A stretch of DNA of 64,000 nucleotides, from contig NZ_JQLL01000001.1 of assembly GCF_000744185.1 (NCBI RefSeq), positions 1,889,001-1,953,000 of the forward strand, in the 5' to 3' direction. Every line of letters begins with the position of its first letter. The stretch's first letter is position 1. This document shows, piece after piece, positions 39,092 through 49,445 of the stretch. This DNA comes from Carnobacterium funditum DSM 5970. GTDB lineage: Bacteria; Bacillota; Bacilli; Lactobacillales; Carnobacteriaceae. The notes beneath the pieces were generated by a model, which was not told the DNA's origin, searched no databases, and saw only the letters and a program-made list of their open reading frames with translations. The translations under genes were made by a program, and so were the position numbers.

Positions 39092-39517
39092 ATGGAACTT
39101 AGTGATAAAGAGAATGGTAAGAAACCATACGTAGTGGATATCGAAGAAGCAACTGTTCAAAATGATACGTATCGCACAACTATTTGGACAGGTGATAAAT
39201 TACAAGCAACAGTGATGGCGATTCAACCCAATGATGATATTGGATTAGAAGTTCATCACGGAATTGATCAATTTATTCGTATTGAAAAAGGACAAGGTTT
39301 ATGTAAAATGGGTCCAACAGAAGATAATCTAAACTTTGAACAAGCAGTCAAAGACGATGATGCGGTTTTTGTACCAGCTGATATGTGGCATAATATCTTG
39401 AATACGGGAGATAAGCCGCTGAAATTGTACACAATCTATGCAGGACCAGACCATGTTCCAGGTACAGTACATGAAACGCATGACGATGCACGAAATGACC
39501 CTAATGAGCAAGAGTAG
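39092..39517 (+). CDS. Cupin-domain protein
   Basis: 141 residues with one cupin barrel. Motif 1 is IGLEVHHGIDQFIRIEKGQG (metal ligands H, H and E) and motif 2 is PADMWHNILNTG. Probably metal-binding and cytoplasmic. Enzyme activity unknown. Relatives are annotated only as cupins or mannose-6-phosphate-isomerase-like. Start 39092 is preferred to ATG 39083, which is one base from AGGAGG. Confidence 0.87.
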   Translation: MELSDKENGKKPYVVDIEEATVQNDTYRTTIWTGDKLQATVMAIQPNDDIGLEVHHGIDQFIRIEKGQGLCKMGPTEDNLNFEQAVKDDDAVFVPADMWHNILNTGDKPLKLYTIYAGPDHVPGTVHETHDDARNDPNEQE

Positions 39518-39545
39518 TTTAATTCTAAAAATAGTTTAATAATTT

Positions 39546-39597
39546 GAAAAATACCCCAAAAATTAGAGTGAGAAATCTAATTTTCGGGGTATTTTTC
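39546..39597 (+). terminator. Terminator of the cupin gene
   Basis: AAAATACCCC-AAAAATTAGA pairs with TCTAATTTT-C-GGGGTATTTT around the loop GTGAGAAA, followed by T. Confidence 0.9.
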
Positions 39598-39961
39598 GGC
39601 TAAATGCTAATGAGATAAAAAGCATGTTGTTTGAAAATGCAGTTATATGCGCTAGAGAAAAAAAGAAAAGCTTATTTAGTGAAGTGGATTTTGAATTTTT
39701 AATTTTCGAAATACTATTGAAGCGTTACTTCTCAGTTGATTTTTGTACACCTTATAAGCGTACAAAAAGAACCCCTATCTGCTATGGTTGAAGCATAAAC
39801 TAAAAACCATAGAAAAGGGGTTCTAAGATTGCTTGATTCAATTTCAAGAATTGAATTAAGCATGAATAGAGATATTCACTTAATTTTCAGGTGAAAAGAT
39901 TTAAAAAATCTAGTTTTTAACTCTTTTCAAAAGTATGAATAATTCAGGGAAAGGATATTGT
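39598..39961. other. Intergenic region with hairpin repeat copy A
   Basis: 364 bases. It contains the dispersed hairpin element at 39768-39824 and, just after it, GCTTGATTCAATT facing AATTGAATTAAGC (39832-39862), a second strong hairpin. No gene is supported. A former IS element end is possible. Confidence 0.45.
39768..39824 (-). repeat. Dispersed hairpin element, copy A
   Basis: AGAACCCC/GGGGTTCT outer arms enclose CTATGGTT/AACCATAG inner arms. Read on the minus strand it aligns with copy C at 59980-60036, sharing the AAGCATAAACTAA-type middle. See also copy B at 41653-41724. Could be a terminator-like end of a lost IS or a small non-autonomous element. Confidence 0.6.
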
Positions 39962-41308
39962 TTAATATAAAGTCATGTATTTTTCTTGTTCCCATTTAGA
40001 TACTTGTTCGCAATATTCTGCCCATTCTACTTTTTTAGAAGTGATGAAACTATTATAGATATGTGAACCAAGAGCATCTTTAATAACTTCATCTTTACTT
40101 AAATATTTTAAGGCATCGTGTAGAGTTGTTGGCAGATCAATAATGCCTTTTTCATGACGCTCGTCAGTTGTCATACGATAAATATTGCGATCAATTGGTG
40201 CTGCAGGGACCATTTCGTTTTTAATTCCATCTAATCCTGATTTTAATAAAACTGCTAATGCAAGATAAGGGTTAGCACTAGGGTCAACACTACGCAATTC
40301 AAAGCGAGTAGACATACCACGAGAGCTTGGTACACGAATCAAAGGTGAACGGTTACGTGAACTCCAAGCTACATAAACCGGAGCTTCATAACCAGGAATC
40401 AATCTTTTATAAGAGTTGACAGTTGGATTACAAACTGCCGTATAAGCTAAAGCATGATGAATTGTCCCAGCTAAAAATTGGTAGGCAACTTTACTTAATC
40501 CTAAATCATCAGATTCGTCACAAAAGGCATTGCCGTTTTCGTTGAATAAAGACATATTAAAGTGCATTCCTGATCCATTCACACCATCTAAAGGTTTAGG
40601 CATAAAGGTAGCATGAAGACCATGTTCACGGGCAACCGTCTTAACAATTAATTTAAAGGTTTGAATATTATCACAGGCTTCAAGAGCAGAAGCATACTTC
40701 CAATCAATTTCGTGTTGTCCTGGGGCTACCTCATGATGACTAGCTTCAATTTCAAATCCTAAATCTTCCAGGTACAACACTATGTCGCGTCGACAATTTT
40801 CTCCTAAGTCTGTTGGAGCAAAATCAAAGTAACTAGCATTATCGTTTAATTCAAGTGTTGGTTTGCCATTTTCATCTAGTTTAAATAAGAAAAACTCAGG
40901 TTCTGGTCCTAAATTAAACTCAGTAAATCCAAATTCTTCCATTTCTTTTAAGGTCCGTTTTAAATTAGTACGAGGGTCGCCAGCAAACGGCGTAGCATCG
41001 GGGTTGTAAATATCACAAATCAAGCGAGCAACCTTACTATTTTCGTTTTTACTTCCAATTTCCCAGGGAAAGACTAACCAAGTACCTAAATCGGGATATA
41101 AGAGCATATCACTCTCTTCGATTCGGACAAAACCATCAATTGATGATCCATCAAACATTATTTCATTATCTAGTGCTTTATTTAATTGACTAATAGGGAC
41201 TTCAACATTTTTAACTGTTCCGTCTATATCAGTAAACATTAAGCGTAAAAAACGAACCTTATTTTCTTTGGCACTGGTGATTATTTCTTCTTTAGTAAAA
41301 TTTTTCAT
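39962..41308 (-). CDS. glnA: Glutamine synthetase type I
   Basis: 448 residues. Makes glutamine from glutamate, ammonia and ATP. Landmarks: [14 protein letters not shown], the FDGSSIDGF signature, [30 protein letters not shown] and [28 protein letters not shown]. The short Firmicute GSI-alpha length fits. Start 41308 is preferred to 41404 because GGGAGG precedes it. No glnR gene is adjacent, unlike the usual glnRA operon, so control would be in trans. An imperfect GlnR-like site at 41390-41408 has the wrong spacing. Confidence 0.96.
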   Translation of the reverse strand: MKNFTKEEIITSAKENKVRFLRLMFTDIDGTVKNVEVPISQLNKALDNEIMFDGSSIDGFVRIEESDMLLYPDLGTWLVFPWEIGSKNENSKVARLICDIYNPDATPFAGDPRTNLKRTLKEMEEFGFTEFNLGPEPEFFLFKLDENGKPTLELNDNASYFDFAPTDLGENCRRDIVLYLEDLGFEIEASHHEVAPGQHEIDWKYASALEACDNIQTFKLIVKTVAREHGLHATFMPKPLDGVNGSGMHFNMSLFNENGNAFCDESDDLGLSKVAYQFLAGTIHHALAYTAVCNPTVNSYKRLIPGYEAPVYVAWSSRNRSPLIRVPSSRGMSTRFELRSVDPSANPYLALAVLLKSGLDGIKNEMVPAAPIDRNIYRMTTDERHEKGIIDLPTTLHDALKYLSKDEVIKDALGSHIYNSFITSKKVEWAEYCEQVSKWEQEKYMTLY

Positions 41309-41652
41309 AATTACAAAATCCTCCCTTTCATAGTGGAGCTTTACTTTTGTACTCTGTTCATTTATTAATGTATCAAGTCTTAATAATATTGTCAAAATTT
41401 TCATAACATGCAGATGTTAGATTTTAGACTATGACTAAGTGAGTTAAAACAAAAATAATCTTAACTAACACAACAAACCTGCTAATAGTTAAAATTTTTT
41501 TAGAATGTTATGCAAACTAATTAGTTATTTTTTTGTATACCAGACCTGTTCGAAGAATCTATGTTTTGAATGTGTAAAATACAATAAAGACTAACATCGC
41601 TTTTATTTTAAAATCAAAAGAACAAAAATAGAATGCAAAAAATTCTCTGTCC

Positions 41653-41724
41653 TGTAGCCAATGAGAGGAGCCTCTAGTAAGATTTTTTAGATGCTTTAAC
41701 TAAATTAGATTAGGGTTCTTTTTT
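41653..41724 (+). repeat. Dispersed hairpin element, copy B
   Basis: Begins GTAGCCAATGAGAG and ends TTAGGGTTCTTTTTT, matching copy C, which begins GTAGCCAGTGAGAG and ends TTAGGGTTCTTTT. The GCTTTAAC middle is shared. The left hairpin arm is degenerate here. Confidence 0.6.
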
Positions 41725-42060
41725 TACACTTTTTAACTTCAAAGAAATAAGTGAGATCGATAGTTATAAAATAACTCCATTAAAAAGATATGAATTAATG
41801 GAGATTTAGTAGTAGAAATAATTCGGAAGATTTCATCATTGAACGAAGAGGGGTGGAAAGATACAGTAATACTGAAAGCAATGAAAAAAATTATTGGCTG
41901 TTTTTAAAAAGGATGATTTCTTTCTATATAATCGTCATAGACTAGAGCATAGATATGCAAGGGTGATGAGTCAGTTTTCAGTTAACTAAAAACTGATAGA
42001 AATGAATTTTTGGAAATAGATTAGATAGAAATGACAGGTGATAATTAAATGAGCAAACTA

Positions 42061-42111
42061 AAAAAGCTCCTATTTCCATTATTTTTAAAAATAGGAAGTA
42101 GGAGTTTTTTA
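42061..42111. terminator. Hairpin terminator upstream of copY
   Basis: AAAAAGCTCCTATTTCC faces GGAAGTAGGAGTTTTTT around about 17 bases. No gene lies just before it, so it may mark a lost gene or insulate the copper operon. Confidence 0.7.
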
Positions 42112-42196
42112 CTTATCATTTTAGATAAAGTAAGTACTGAAAATGACTGTTAAAACAGTAGTACTTAATTAGTTTTACAGGTATTAAATAAACGAC

Positions 42197-42253
42197 TTGA
42201 CATATTACGTTTACGGATGTAAACTATAGATATTGAAGAAGACTACAGTTGTA
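42197..42253 (+). promoter_or_regulatory. copY promoter with two CopY operators
   Basis: -35 TTGACA at 42197-42202, 17-bp spacer, -10 TAAACT at 42220-42225. A perfect cop box TACAGTTGTA lies at 42244-42253 and a near match TACGGATGTA, within GTTTAC-GGAT-GTAAAC, overlaps the -10. CopY repressors bind TACANNTGTA and leave when copper displaces zinc, so the operon should be copper-induced. Confidence 0.9.
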
Positions 42254-42276
42254 ATCTTAGAGGAGAGAAAAATGAA

Positions 42277-42723
42277 ATGGAAACAACTATTCCAATTAAA
42301 ATAACAGATGCAGAATGGGAAATTATGCGTGTCGCTTGGGCAAATGAATCGATTACCAGTAGAGAAATCATTACTGTTCTTGAAAATAAAAAGCAATGGA
42401 AAGCAGCAACGATCAAAACATTGATCGGTCGTTTGGTTGACAAAGGAGCGTTGCAGACTATAAAAAATAGAAATAAATTTATTTATTCAGCAGCGGTTAC
42501 TGAAGAGGAAAGCGTGGATACCTATACGGATGATATTCTATCGCGAGTCTGTAATAAGCAATCGGGTCATGTTATCAGGAATATGATAGCCGATGCTACT
42601 CTAAGCAAGTCAGATATTATTAGTCTTAAGCGATTATTGGAACAAAAAGAAAATACAGCATTGGATGTGGTTCCTTGTAAATGTGTAACAGGGCAATGCG
42701 AATGCAACCTGCATCATCACTAA
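42277..42723 (+). CDS. copY: Copper-responsive repressor CopY (BlaI/MecI fold)
   Basis: 148 residues. N-terminal winged helix ([51 protein letters not shown]) and the C-terminal metal motif [10 protein letters not shown] (CxC-x4-CxC), which holds zinc when repressing and Cu+ when inducing. A histidine tail follows. GAGGAGAG precedes the ATG. It heads the copper island and should autoregulate through the two operators upstream. Confidence 0.96.
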   Translation: METTIPIKITDAEWEIMRVAWANESITSREIITVLENKKQWKAATIKTLIGRLVDKGALQTIKNRNKFIYSAAVTEEESVDTYTDDILSRVCNKQSGHVIRNMIADATLSKSDIISLKRLLEQKENTALDVVPCKCVTGQCECNLHHH

Positions 42724-42742
42724 GGAGGGGGAGATAGATAAA

Positions 42743-45205
42743 ATGGAAAATAAAATTTTTAATATAGAAGGAATGACGTGTGCCTCTTGTGCACAAACCG
42801 TTGAAAAGACGGTGCACAAGTTACCAGGTGTAGAAGCAGTAAATGTTAATCTAGCGACGGAAAAAATGACTGTACAGTTTGATGAGTTGAATTTGACAGA
42901 AAAAGATATTCAAAAGGCTGTAGCAGATGCTGGTTACACAGCAGTAACCACTACAATCAAAAAAGTATTCACTATAGAGGGAATGACGTGTGCTTCCTGC
43001 GCTCAGACTATTGAAAAGGCAATACAAAAGCTTCCAAGTGCAAACCAGTCAACTGTCAATCTAGCGACTGAAAAGATGACAGTGCTATATGATCCAGCTA
43101 TACTAAATGTATCAGATATAACGAAGGCCGTTGCTGACGCTGGGTACGAAGCTCACGAAGAGGTAGACTCTGCTGAATCAGTTGATTTAGACCGCGCAAA
43201 GAAACAACAGCATATTAAAGAAATGTGGCACAGATTTTTAATGTCGTCTATTTTCACTGTACCATTATTGTATATTGCCATGGGGCATATGTTGGGTCTG
43301 TCGCTACCAGCAATCATTGATCCAATGCTACATCCGGTAGCTTTTTCGCTAATTCAATTAATAGTAACACTCCCAGTTATGTATTATGGCCGCAGCTTCT
43401 TTACGGTTGGATTCAAGACATTAGTTAAAGGACATCCAAATATGGATTCTCTTGTTGCACTTGGCACCAGTGCCGCATTTGTTTATAGCCTTTTTGGAAC
43501 CTATATGATTTATTTGGGAGATACTAGCTTTACAACAGCTCTTTATTATGAATCTGCAGCGGTCATTTTAACACTGATTACATTAGGGAAATATTTCGAA
43601 GCCGTTTCAAAAGGTAAAACGTCAGAAGCTATAAAAAAACTAATGGGCCTAGCACCAAAAACAGCTCGCGTGTTGCGCAGCAACCAAGAAATAGAGATAG
43701 CGATTGATGAAGTACAAGTCGGTGATATCGTTGTTGTTCGACCTGGTGAAAAAGTACCGGTTGATGGAATGGTAATGGAAGGGAACACCTCAATTGATGA
43801 ATCGATGTTGACAGGCGAAAGTATGCCAGTAGAGAAGAAACCAAGCGACAAAGTTATTGGCGCAAGCATTAACAAGAATGGAAGCTTCCAATACAAAGTA
43901 ACAAGCGTTGGGAAAGATACCGCTTTGTCTCAAATTATTAAATTGGTGGAAGATGCTCAAGGTTCAAAAGCTCCAATTGCAAAATTAGCTGATAAAATTT
44001 CGGGTGTTTTTGTTCCAATTGTTATCGTTCTTGCTATTTTAGCTGGTTTAGCCTGGTTCTTCTTAGGGCAAGAGTCATGGATTTTTGCTTTAACCATTAC
44101 GATTTCTGTCCTTGTGATTGCTTGTCCTTGTGCGTTGGGCTTGGCTACACCAACGGCTATTATGGTGGGAACGGGAAAAGGGGCTGAAAATGGAGTGTTA
44201 ATTAAGAGTGGTGGGGCTTTAGAAACCACTCATAAAATTGAAACCATCATTTTTGATAAGACAGGAACCATTACAGAAGGTAAGCCTAAAGTAACCGATA
44301 TCTTGACTAAAAATGGTCTTTCTGAAACGAAGCTCTTAATTTTAGCTGCTTCTGCCGAAAAAGGTTCGGAGCATCCATTGGGTGAGGCCATTGTTAACGG
44401 GGCCAAAGAAAGAAACCTAGAATTAAGTAAAACAGAATCATTTAATGCCATTCCAGGACTTGGTATTGAAGTAAATATTGATGGCCAACATTTATTGCTT
44501 GGAAACAAGAAATTAATGAATGAAAGACAGGTTTCGTTGGGAGACTTAGCGATATCTTCAGATGAATTGGCTAGTCAAGGCAAAACGCCAATGTATATTG
44601 CAAAAGATGGAGAGATTGCTGGTCTTATCGCTGTTGCGGATACCGTTAAAGAAAACAGTTTGAAAGCTATTGAAAAACTACACCGAATGGGTATTGAAGT
44701 CGCTATGATTACAGGAGACAATAAGCGGACAGCTGAAGCGATTGCTAAACAAGTTGGTATTGATCGCGTACTGAGTGAAGTATTACCAGAAGATAAAGCA
44801 AATGAAGTGAAAAAACTTCAAGCTGAAGGTAAAAAAGTGGCCATGGTCGGGGATGGTATCAATGATGCGCCAGCACTTGCACAAGCGGATATTGGTATTG
44901 CTATTGGTTCCGGCACAGATGTCGCGATGGAATCAGCTGATATTGTTCTAATGAGAAGTGATTTGATGGATGTTCCAACAGCTGTGGAATTAAGTAAGGA
45001 AACAATTAAAAATATCAGAGAAAACCTATTTTGGGCATTTGCTTACAATATTTTAGGTATTCCAGTAGCAATGGGCCTATTATATGTATTTGGTGGTCCT
45101 TTATTAAGCCCAATTATTGCAGCTGCAGCAATGAGTTTTAGTTCAGTATCTGTATTACTAAATGCATTGCGATTGAAAAGATTCAAACCTTCTATTGCTA
45201 AATAG
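42743..45205 (+). CDS. copA: Cu+-exporting P1B-type ATPase CopA
   Basis: 820 residues. Two N-terminal HMA domains (GMTCASC at about 9-15 and 80-86), then the P1B core: actuator TGES, CPC motif [11 protein letters not shown] in the sixth helix, DKTGT phosphorylation site, SEHPLGEA and [12 protein letters not shown]. The end motif [15 protein letters not shown] supplies the last Cu+ ligands. It pumps Cu+ out of the cytoplasm. GGAGGGGGAG precedes the ATG, 19 bases after copY. Confidence 0.97.
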   Translation: MENKIFNIEGMTCASCAQTVEKTVHKLPGVEAVNVNLATEKMTVQFDELNLTEKDIQKAVADAGYTAVTTTIKKVFTIEGMTCASCAQTIEKAIQKLPSANQSTVNLATEKMTVLYDPAILNVSDITKAVADAGYEAHEEVDSAESVDLDRAKKQQHIKEMWHRFLMSSIFTVPLLYIAMGHMLGLSLPAIIDPMLHPVAFSLIQLIVTLPVMYYGRSFFTVGFKTLVKGHPNMDSLVALGTSAAFVYSLFGTYMIYLGDTSFTTALYYESAAVILTLITLGKYFEAVSKGKTSEAIKKLMGLAPKTARVLRSNQEIEIAIDEVQVGDIVVVRPGEKVPVDGMVMEGNTSIDESMLTGESMPVEKKPSDKVIGASINKNGSFQYKVTSVGKDTALSQIIKLVEDAQGSKAPIAKLADKISGVFVPIVIVLAILAGLAWFFLGQESWIFALTITISVLVIACPCALGLATPTAIMVGTGKGAENGVLIKSGGALETTHKIETIIFDKTGTITEGKPKVTDILTKNGLSETKLLILAASAEKGSEHPLGEAIVNGAKERNLELSKTESFNAIPGLGIEVNIDGQHLLLGNKKLMNERQVSLGDLAISSDELASQGKTPMYIAKDGEIAGLIAVADTVKENSLKAIEKLHRMGIEVAMITGDNKRTAEAIAKQVGIDRVLSEVLPEDKANEVKKLQAEGKKVAMVGDGINDAPALAQADIGIAIGSGTDVAMESADIVLMRSDLMDVPTAVELSKETIKNIRENLFWAFAYNILGIPVAMGLLYVFGGPLLSPIIAAAAMSFSSVSVLLNALRLKRFKPSIAK

Positions 45206-45306
45206 AAGGTTCGATGGATAAGGTATTTTTGATACTCAAATAAACTCGCGACCCTTCAGCTAATTTCGTCTTTCATCCGGCCATATCGAGTGGGATGAAA
45301 GATGAA
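45186..45306 (+). promoter_or_regulatory. Two hairpins between copA and copZ
   Basis: AACCTTCTAT/ATAGAAGGTT (45186-45211) overlaps the copA stop. TTCGTCTTTCATCC (45265-45278) pairs with GGATGAAAGATGAA (45293-45306), a 14-bp stem with one mismatch. Neither has a T run. They could be processing or stability elements separating copA from copZ expression. Confidence 0.55.
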
Positions 45307-45452
45307 GTTAAATGATTGTTATTATTGTTTTACGGAATTTATTAAAAAATTGTAGTTAATGTACTAGAAGTAACAATATCTACTGTGGATTTAAATAGTT
45401 TTCTGTTTTCCTGTAGAAAAATTTTAAAAATAAAAAGAAAAGAGGCATATAT

Positions 45453-45656
45453 ATGAAAAAAGAACTAGTGATAGAAGGTATGAAATGTGACGGTTGTGCT
45501 AACACAGTACGAGAAAAATTTGAAGCAATTGAAGGGGTGCAATCAGTATCCATCGATCTGGCAAATAAAAAAGCGATAATTGAAAGCCAGTCAGCTATCC
45601 GGAAAGAGATTTTTGTTTCTGCTTTGTCAGAGACTAAATACGATGTGTTAACTTAA
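45453..45656 (+). CDS. copZ: Copper chaperone CopZ
   Basis: 67 residues, single HMA domain with the metal motif GMKCDGC. Carries Cu+ in the cytoplasm and delivers it to CopY or CopA. Starts MKKELVIEG, with AAAGAGGC as RBS. A close paralogue lies at 49446-49649 (shared GMKC-x-GCANTV and SALSETKY). Confidence 0.95.
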   Translation: MKKELVIEGMKCDGCANTVREKFEAIEGVQSVSIDLANKKAIIESQSAIRKEIFVSALSETKYDVLT

Positions 45657-45792
45657 TTCATTTTTGAATTAAAGGTATAGAAAATGCTTTAATTCTTCTG
45701 AAATTCAAATTAACGGTTTCGATTTTACCGAGGCGCCTTCAGAGAAAAAGTGAATACTATTCCCTAGAAGTAATCCAAAGGAGGAAAAATAT

Positions 45793-47832
45793 ATGAGCAG
45801 CAATAAGAACAATCATTCGTCTCATAACCATAAAAACCATGAACATACGGATCATAGTAATAAAGATAAGCACAACCCTCACGACCATGAGGGTCATGAC
45901 AAACACGAACATCATGGGAATTTCAAGGAAATCCTTTTTAAGTCATTGCCACTCGGCATTATCGTTATGCTAATGACTCCAATTCCGGGAGTAATCGAGC
46001 GAGGTTTAATTACTTTTCCGTATTCAGATATTGTCGTTGCTCTGGTAGCAACAGTACTCATGATTTATGGCGGTCGACCATTTTTAACAGGTGCTGTTTC
46101 GGAATTTAAAAAAAGAGTTCCTGGTATGATGGCGCTTGTCTCGCTTGGTATAGGCGTGGCATATTTATATAGTATCTATGCGGTTATTTTAAGATATACA
46201 ACAGGCGAATTCGTTATGGACTTCTTCTTTGAATTCGCAACGTTACTTTTAATCATGCTGCTTGGTCATTGGATTGAAATGAAAGCAGTAGGTGAAGCAG
46301 GAGATGCACAAAAGGCGCTGGCTGAGTTAGTACCGAAAGATGCGCATGTAGTGCGGGAAGATGATTCAATCGATATACTTCCTGTTTCTGATTTAAAAGT
46401 AGGGGACATCGTTCGTGTGCAGGCTGGAGAAAATATTCCGGCAGATGGAATTATAATAAAAGGCGAATCTCGAGTTAATGAAGCCTTACTAACTGGAGAA
46501 TCCAAACCTATTAAAAAAGGTGTTGGAGATGAAGCTATTGGAGGATCTACGAATGGTGAAAGTGCACTGTATGTAGAAATAAAAGAAACAGGAGATCAGT
46601 CATTCATCTCCCAAGTCCAGACACTAATCAGCCAAGCGCAAAGTCAACCTTCTAGAGCAGAGAATATTGCCCAAAGAGTAGCCGGCTGGTTGTTTTATGT
46701 CGCTGTTATTGTCGCTGCAATTGCATTCTTTTATTGGATAAACGCAGTAGATGCTCGGACCGCTATTCTTTTCGCCGTAACAACTATGGTGATTGCGTGT
46801 CCGCATGCATTAGGGTTAGCAGTTCCGTTAACCGTCGCTCGCAGTACAACCATAGGTGCCAGTCGGGGATTATTAGTGAAAGACCGTGATGCGTTGGAAA
46901 CAGCAAGAAATGCAGAAGTCATGATTTTAGATAAGACAGGTACGCTGACCACTGGAGAATTTAAAGTATTGAACGTTACAAGTTTAAATGAAAAATATAC
47001 AGAAGCTGAAGTTGCAGCTCTAATGGCTGGTATCGAAGGTGGCTCAAGCCACCCTATTGCACAATCTATTATTAGATATGCTAAACAACAAAATGCTCAG
47101 CCCGTTCTGTTTGATTCAATTGACGTGGTATCCGGTGCTGGTGTAGAAGGTTATGCAAATAATATTAAATACCAGTTAATCAGCCAGAAAGTATTTGGAA
47201 AAGATATAGCGGTTGATGCTTCTAAAGGTGCAACACTAAGTGTTTTAGTCGAAGATGGTAAAGCCATAGGAACGGTAGCCTTAGGAGATGAACTAAAAGA
47301 AAAAAGTAAGGAATTGATGCAAGTGCTGAAGGATAATAATATTCAACCTATAATGGCTACCGGAGATAATGAAAAGGCCGCTAAAGAAGTAGCTGAGATA
47401 TTAGGCGTTGAATATAGAGCCAATCAATCTCCACAAGATAAATATGATTTGGTAGAATCACTGAAAAACCAAGGGAAAATAGTGATCATGGTAGGTGACG
47501 GCGTTAATGATGCTCCCTCTCTTGCCCTGGCAGACGTCGGTGTAGCGATCGGAGCAGGAACCCAAGTCGCAATAGATTCCGCAGATGTCATTTTAACGCA
47601 ATCTGATCCCGGAGATATTGAAGCCTTTATTGAATTGGCGAATAAAACAACAAGAAAAATGAAACAAAACCTTATCTGGGGTGCAGGTTATAATATCCTC
47701 GCTATCCCAATAGCTGCAGGTTTATTGGCTCCAATTGGCATTACAATAACACCTGCAGTCGCAGCGATACTGATGTCAACGTCAACTGTTATAGTCGCAA
47801 TTAATGCAATGACGTTGAGATTGAAAAATTAG
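45793..47832 (+). CDS. copB: Copper/silver-exporting P1B-type ATPase CopB
   Basis: 679 residues. A His-rich N-terminus (about 45 residues with repeated HxH) replaces HMA domains. Core motifs: TGES, CPH motif ACPHALGLAVP, DKTGTLTTG, SSHPIAQS and MVGDGVNDAPSLA. The CPH motif defines the CopB subgroup, which exports Cu+ or Ag+ (possibly Cu2+). AAAGGAGG precedes the ATG. Confidence 0.96.
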   Translation: MSSNKNNHSSHNHKNHEHTDHSNKDKHNPHDHEGHDKHEHHGNFKEILFKSLPLGIIVMLMTPIPGVIERGLITFPYSDIVVALVATVLMIYGGRPFLTGAVSEFKKRVPGMMALVSLGIGVAYLYSIYAVILRYTTGEFVMDFFFEFATLLLIMLLGHWIEMKAVGEAGDAQKALAELVPKDAHVVREDDSIDILPVSDLKVGDIVRVQAGENIPADGIIIKGESRVNEALLTGESKPIKKGVGDEAIGGSTNGESALYVEIKETGDQSFISQVQTLISQAQSQPSRAENIAQRVAGWLFYVAVIVAAIAFFYWINAVDARTAILFAVTTMVIACPHALGLAVPLTVARSTTIGASRGLLVKDRDALETARNAEVMILDKTGTLTTGEFKVLNVTSLNEKYTEAEVAALMAGIEGGSSHPIAQSIIRYAKQQNAQPVLFDSIDVVSGAGVEGYANNIKYQLISQKVFGKDIAVDASKGATLSVLVEDGKAIGTVALGDELKEKSKELMQVLKDNNIQPIMATGDNEKAAKEVAEILGVEYRANQSPQDKYDLVESLKNQGKIVIMVGDGVNDAPSLALADVGVAIGAGTQVAIDSADVILTQSDPGDIEAFIELANKTTRKMKQNLIWGAGYNILAIPIAAGLLAPIGITITPAVAAILMSTSTVIVAINAMTLRLKN

Positions 47833-47866
47833 TAGATTTTAAAGTAAAGTCATAAGAAAAAATTTG

Positions 47867-47923
47867 CAAGCAATGTGTTCTTGAACAATTTAATTCATTC
47901 TGAATATAGGGACACATTGCTTG
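47867..47923 (+). terminator. Long-loop hairpin after copB
   Basis: CAAGCAATGTGT (47867-47878) pairs perfectly with ACACATTGCTTG (47912-47923). The loop is 33 bases and there is no strong T run, so partial termination is likely. Confidence 0.5.
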
Positions 47924-48074
47924 TTGATGAGTTAAAAATTCTTTATAGTCTACACCAATTTTTATAATTATTTTTTTGAAAAGAACACCGATTCAATTTA
48001 TTTATTTTAGATACAAATGATCATGTTAACGTACTTTATTTTTTAAATTGATACAGAAGGAGGATGTTATATTT

Positions 48075-49076
48075 ATGACAGTAAAAGTAGCAATTAATGG
48101 GTTTGGTCGAGTTGGTCGATTAGCTTACCGTCGAATCAAAGAATTAAATAGTACGGAATTAGAGGTGGTGGCAGTTAATGATTTAGTTGATAATGAAGAC
48201 TTGGCTTATTTACTAAAATATGATACTGCTCATGGTAGGCTTCCCTATACCGTAGAAGTTAAAGAGAACATACTTTTTGTTGATGACGAAGAGGTTAAAG
48301 TATATAAAGAAGCAGATGCTAGCAAACTACCATGGGGCGAGCTAGGTATTGATATTGTACTTGAGTGTACCGGTTTCTATGCGTCTTCAGAAAAATCTAA
48401 CGTTCATTTAGAGGCAGGAGCTAAAAAAGTGATGATATCTGCTCCCACTAAAGATGATGTCACAAAAATTGGCGTATATGGAGTTAATGAGAAAACCTTG
48501 ACTAAGGATGACCGTATCGTTTCTGCCGCTTCCTGTACAACGAATGCGCTAGCATTGATGACAAAAGTATTAGTCGATGAATTTGGCATTCAAAGAGGAC
48601 TAATGACAGGTTCGCGTGCATACACAGCCACACAATCTCTCCAAGATGCTCCTGGTGGCCGCAAGAAACGTGCAGGCGCACAAAATGTTATTCCAACAAC
48701 AACAGGTGCTGCTAAAGCATTAGGGAAGGTTATACCAGAAGTGGATGGAATAATAACAGGGACTTCAACTCGCGTTCCGGTTATTACAGCAGGTTTTGTC
48801 GAACTTTATTCAGTACTCGATCAGAATGTAACGATTGATAAGATAAATAAAGCTATGAAAGCTGCTTCGAATGAGGCATATGGTTATACTCAAGATGAAG
48901 TGGTGTCCTCTGATATAGTTGGCGACACTCACGGCTCTACCTTTGATTCAACCTTGACTGAAGTAATGGATGCAAACGGTGGTCAGTTGGTGAAAACAGT
49001 TGCTTGGTATGATAATGAGTACGGGTTTGTTTCTAATATGATTCGACTACTGGAATATTTTGCAAAACTAGGTTAA
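48075..49076 (+). CDS. Glyceraldehyde-3-phosphate dehydrogenase paralogue with altered active site
   Basis: 333 residues, type I GAPDH fold: KVAINGFGRVGRLAYR opens the NAD domain, catalytic Cys lies in SAASCTTNALAL, then TTTGAAKALGKVIPEVDG and AWYDNEYGFVSNM. Two changes stand out. The second cysteine of CTTNC is Ala, and the catalytic His of HAYT is Arg (GSRAYT). The phosphate loop after it is also shorter. It sits inside the copper island, and GAPDH is a known target of copper poisoning. It may be a copper-tolerant variant or have another role. Start 48075 follows AAGGAGG, and TTG 48048 is rejected. Confidence 0.9.
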   Translation: MTVKVAINGFGRVGRLAYRRIKELNSTELEVVAVNDLVDNEDLAYLLKYDTAHGRLPYTVEVKENILFVDDEEVKVYKEADASKLPWGELGIDIVLECTGFYASSEKSNVHLEAGAKKVMISAPTKDDVTKIGVYGVNEKTLTKDDRIVSAASCTTNALALMTKVLVDEFGIQRGLMTGSRAYTATQSLQDAPGGRKKRAGAQNVIPTTTGAAKALGKVIPEVDGIITGTSTRVPVITAGFVELYSVLDQNVTIDKINKAMKAASNEAYGYTQDEVVSSDIVGDTHGSTFDSTLTEVMDANGGQLVKTVAWYDNEYGFVSNMIRLLEYFAKLG

Positions 49077-49118
49077 TTCAACAAATGAGATCCTAAATTT
49101 CACGTTAGGAGTATAGAA

Positions 49119-49388
49119 ATGAGAACATGGATAACTATTGAAGGAATAGAGTGTACGGTCTGTTCAAAAGAAGTTGAGGCAGAACTCTTAGCTGCCCATA
49201 CAGTAGAAGATGTATTTAATGGTTTACACAAAAATATACTCTTCATCCATATGAAAGAAGGCATTGCTAAGGAAGCATTTTTAAATTCGATGAGCAGGAT
49301 ACCCAAAATACTAAACCAAGTCATAACGCAGTATGAGTGTACCTATCAGTGTTGCGCAAATATAAAGATTGATCTCTCATTGGACTAA
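49119..49388 (+). CDS. Small HMA-like protein with extra cysteine tail
   Basis: 89 residues. The N-terminal half resembles an HMA domain (TIEGIECTVCSKEVEAELL), with a CxxC metal pair. The C-terminus adds QYECTYQCCANIKIDL, giving three more cysteines. Likely binds copper in the cytoplasm as a chaperone or buffer. AGGAG precedes the ATG. It lies between the GAPDH paralogue and a second copZ. Confidence 0.75.
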   Translation: MRTWITIEGIECTVCSKEVEAELLAAHTVEDVFNGLHKNILFIHMKEGIAKEAFLNSMSRIPKILNQVITQYECTYQCCANIKIDLSLD

Positions 49389-49445
49389 AAAGCTTTCTCA
49401 GTTTAGAAATTAACTAAAAAATTAAAACGAAAAGAGGGGGAAATT

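Larger units (their letters stand above)
41405..42196. other. Long intergenic region before copY
   Basis: Nearly 800 AT-rich bases without a gene. Contains hairpin repeat copy B (41653-41724) and a terminator-like hairpin at 42061-42111. Probably the left boundary zone of the copper island. Confidence 0.45.

Noticed and set aside
41390-41408. GlnR-like site upstream of glnA
   Set aside because: TGTCA and TAACA are 9 bases apart, while the GlnR consensus TGTNA-N7-TNACA requires 7. Not reported as a feature.
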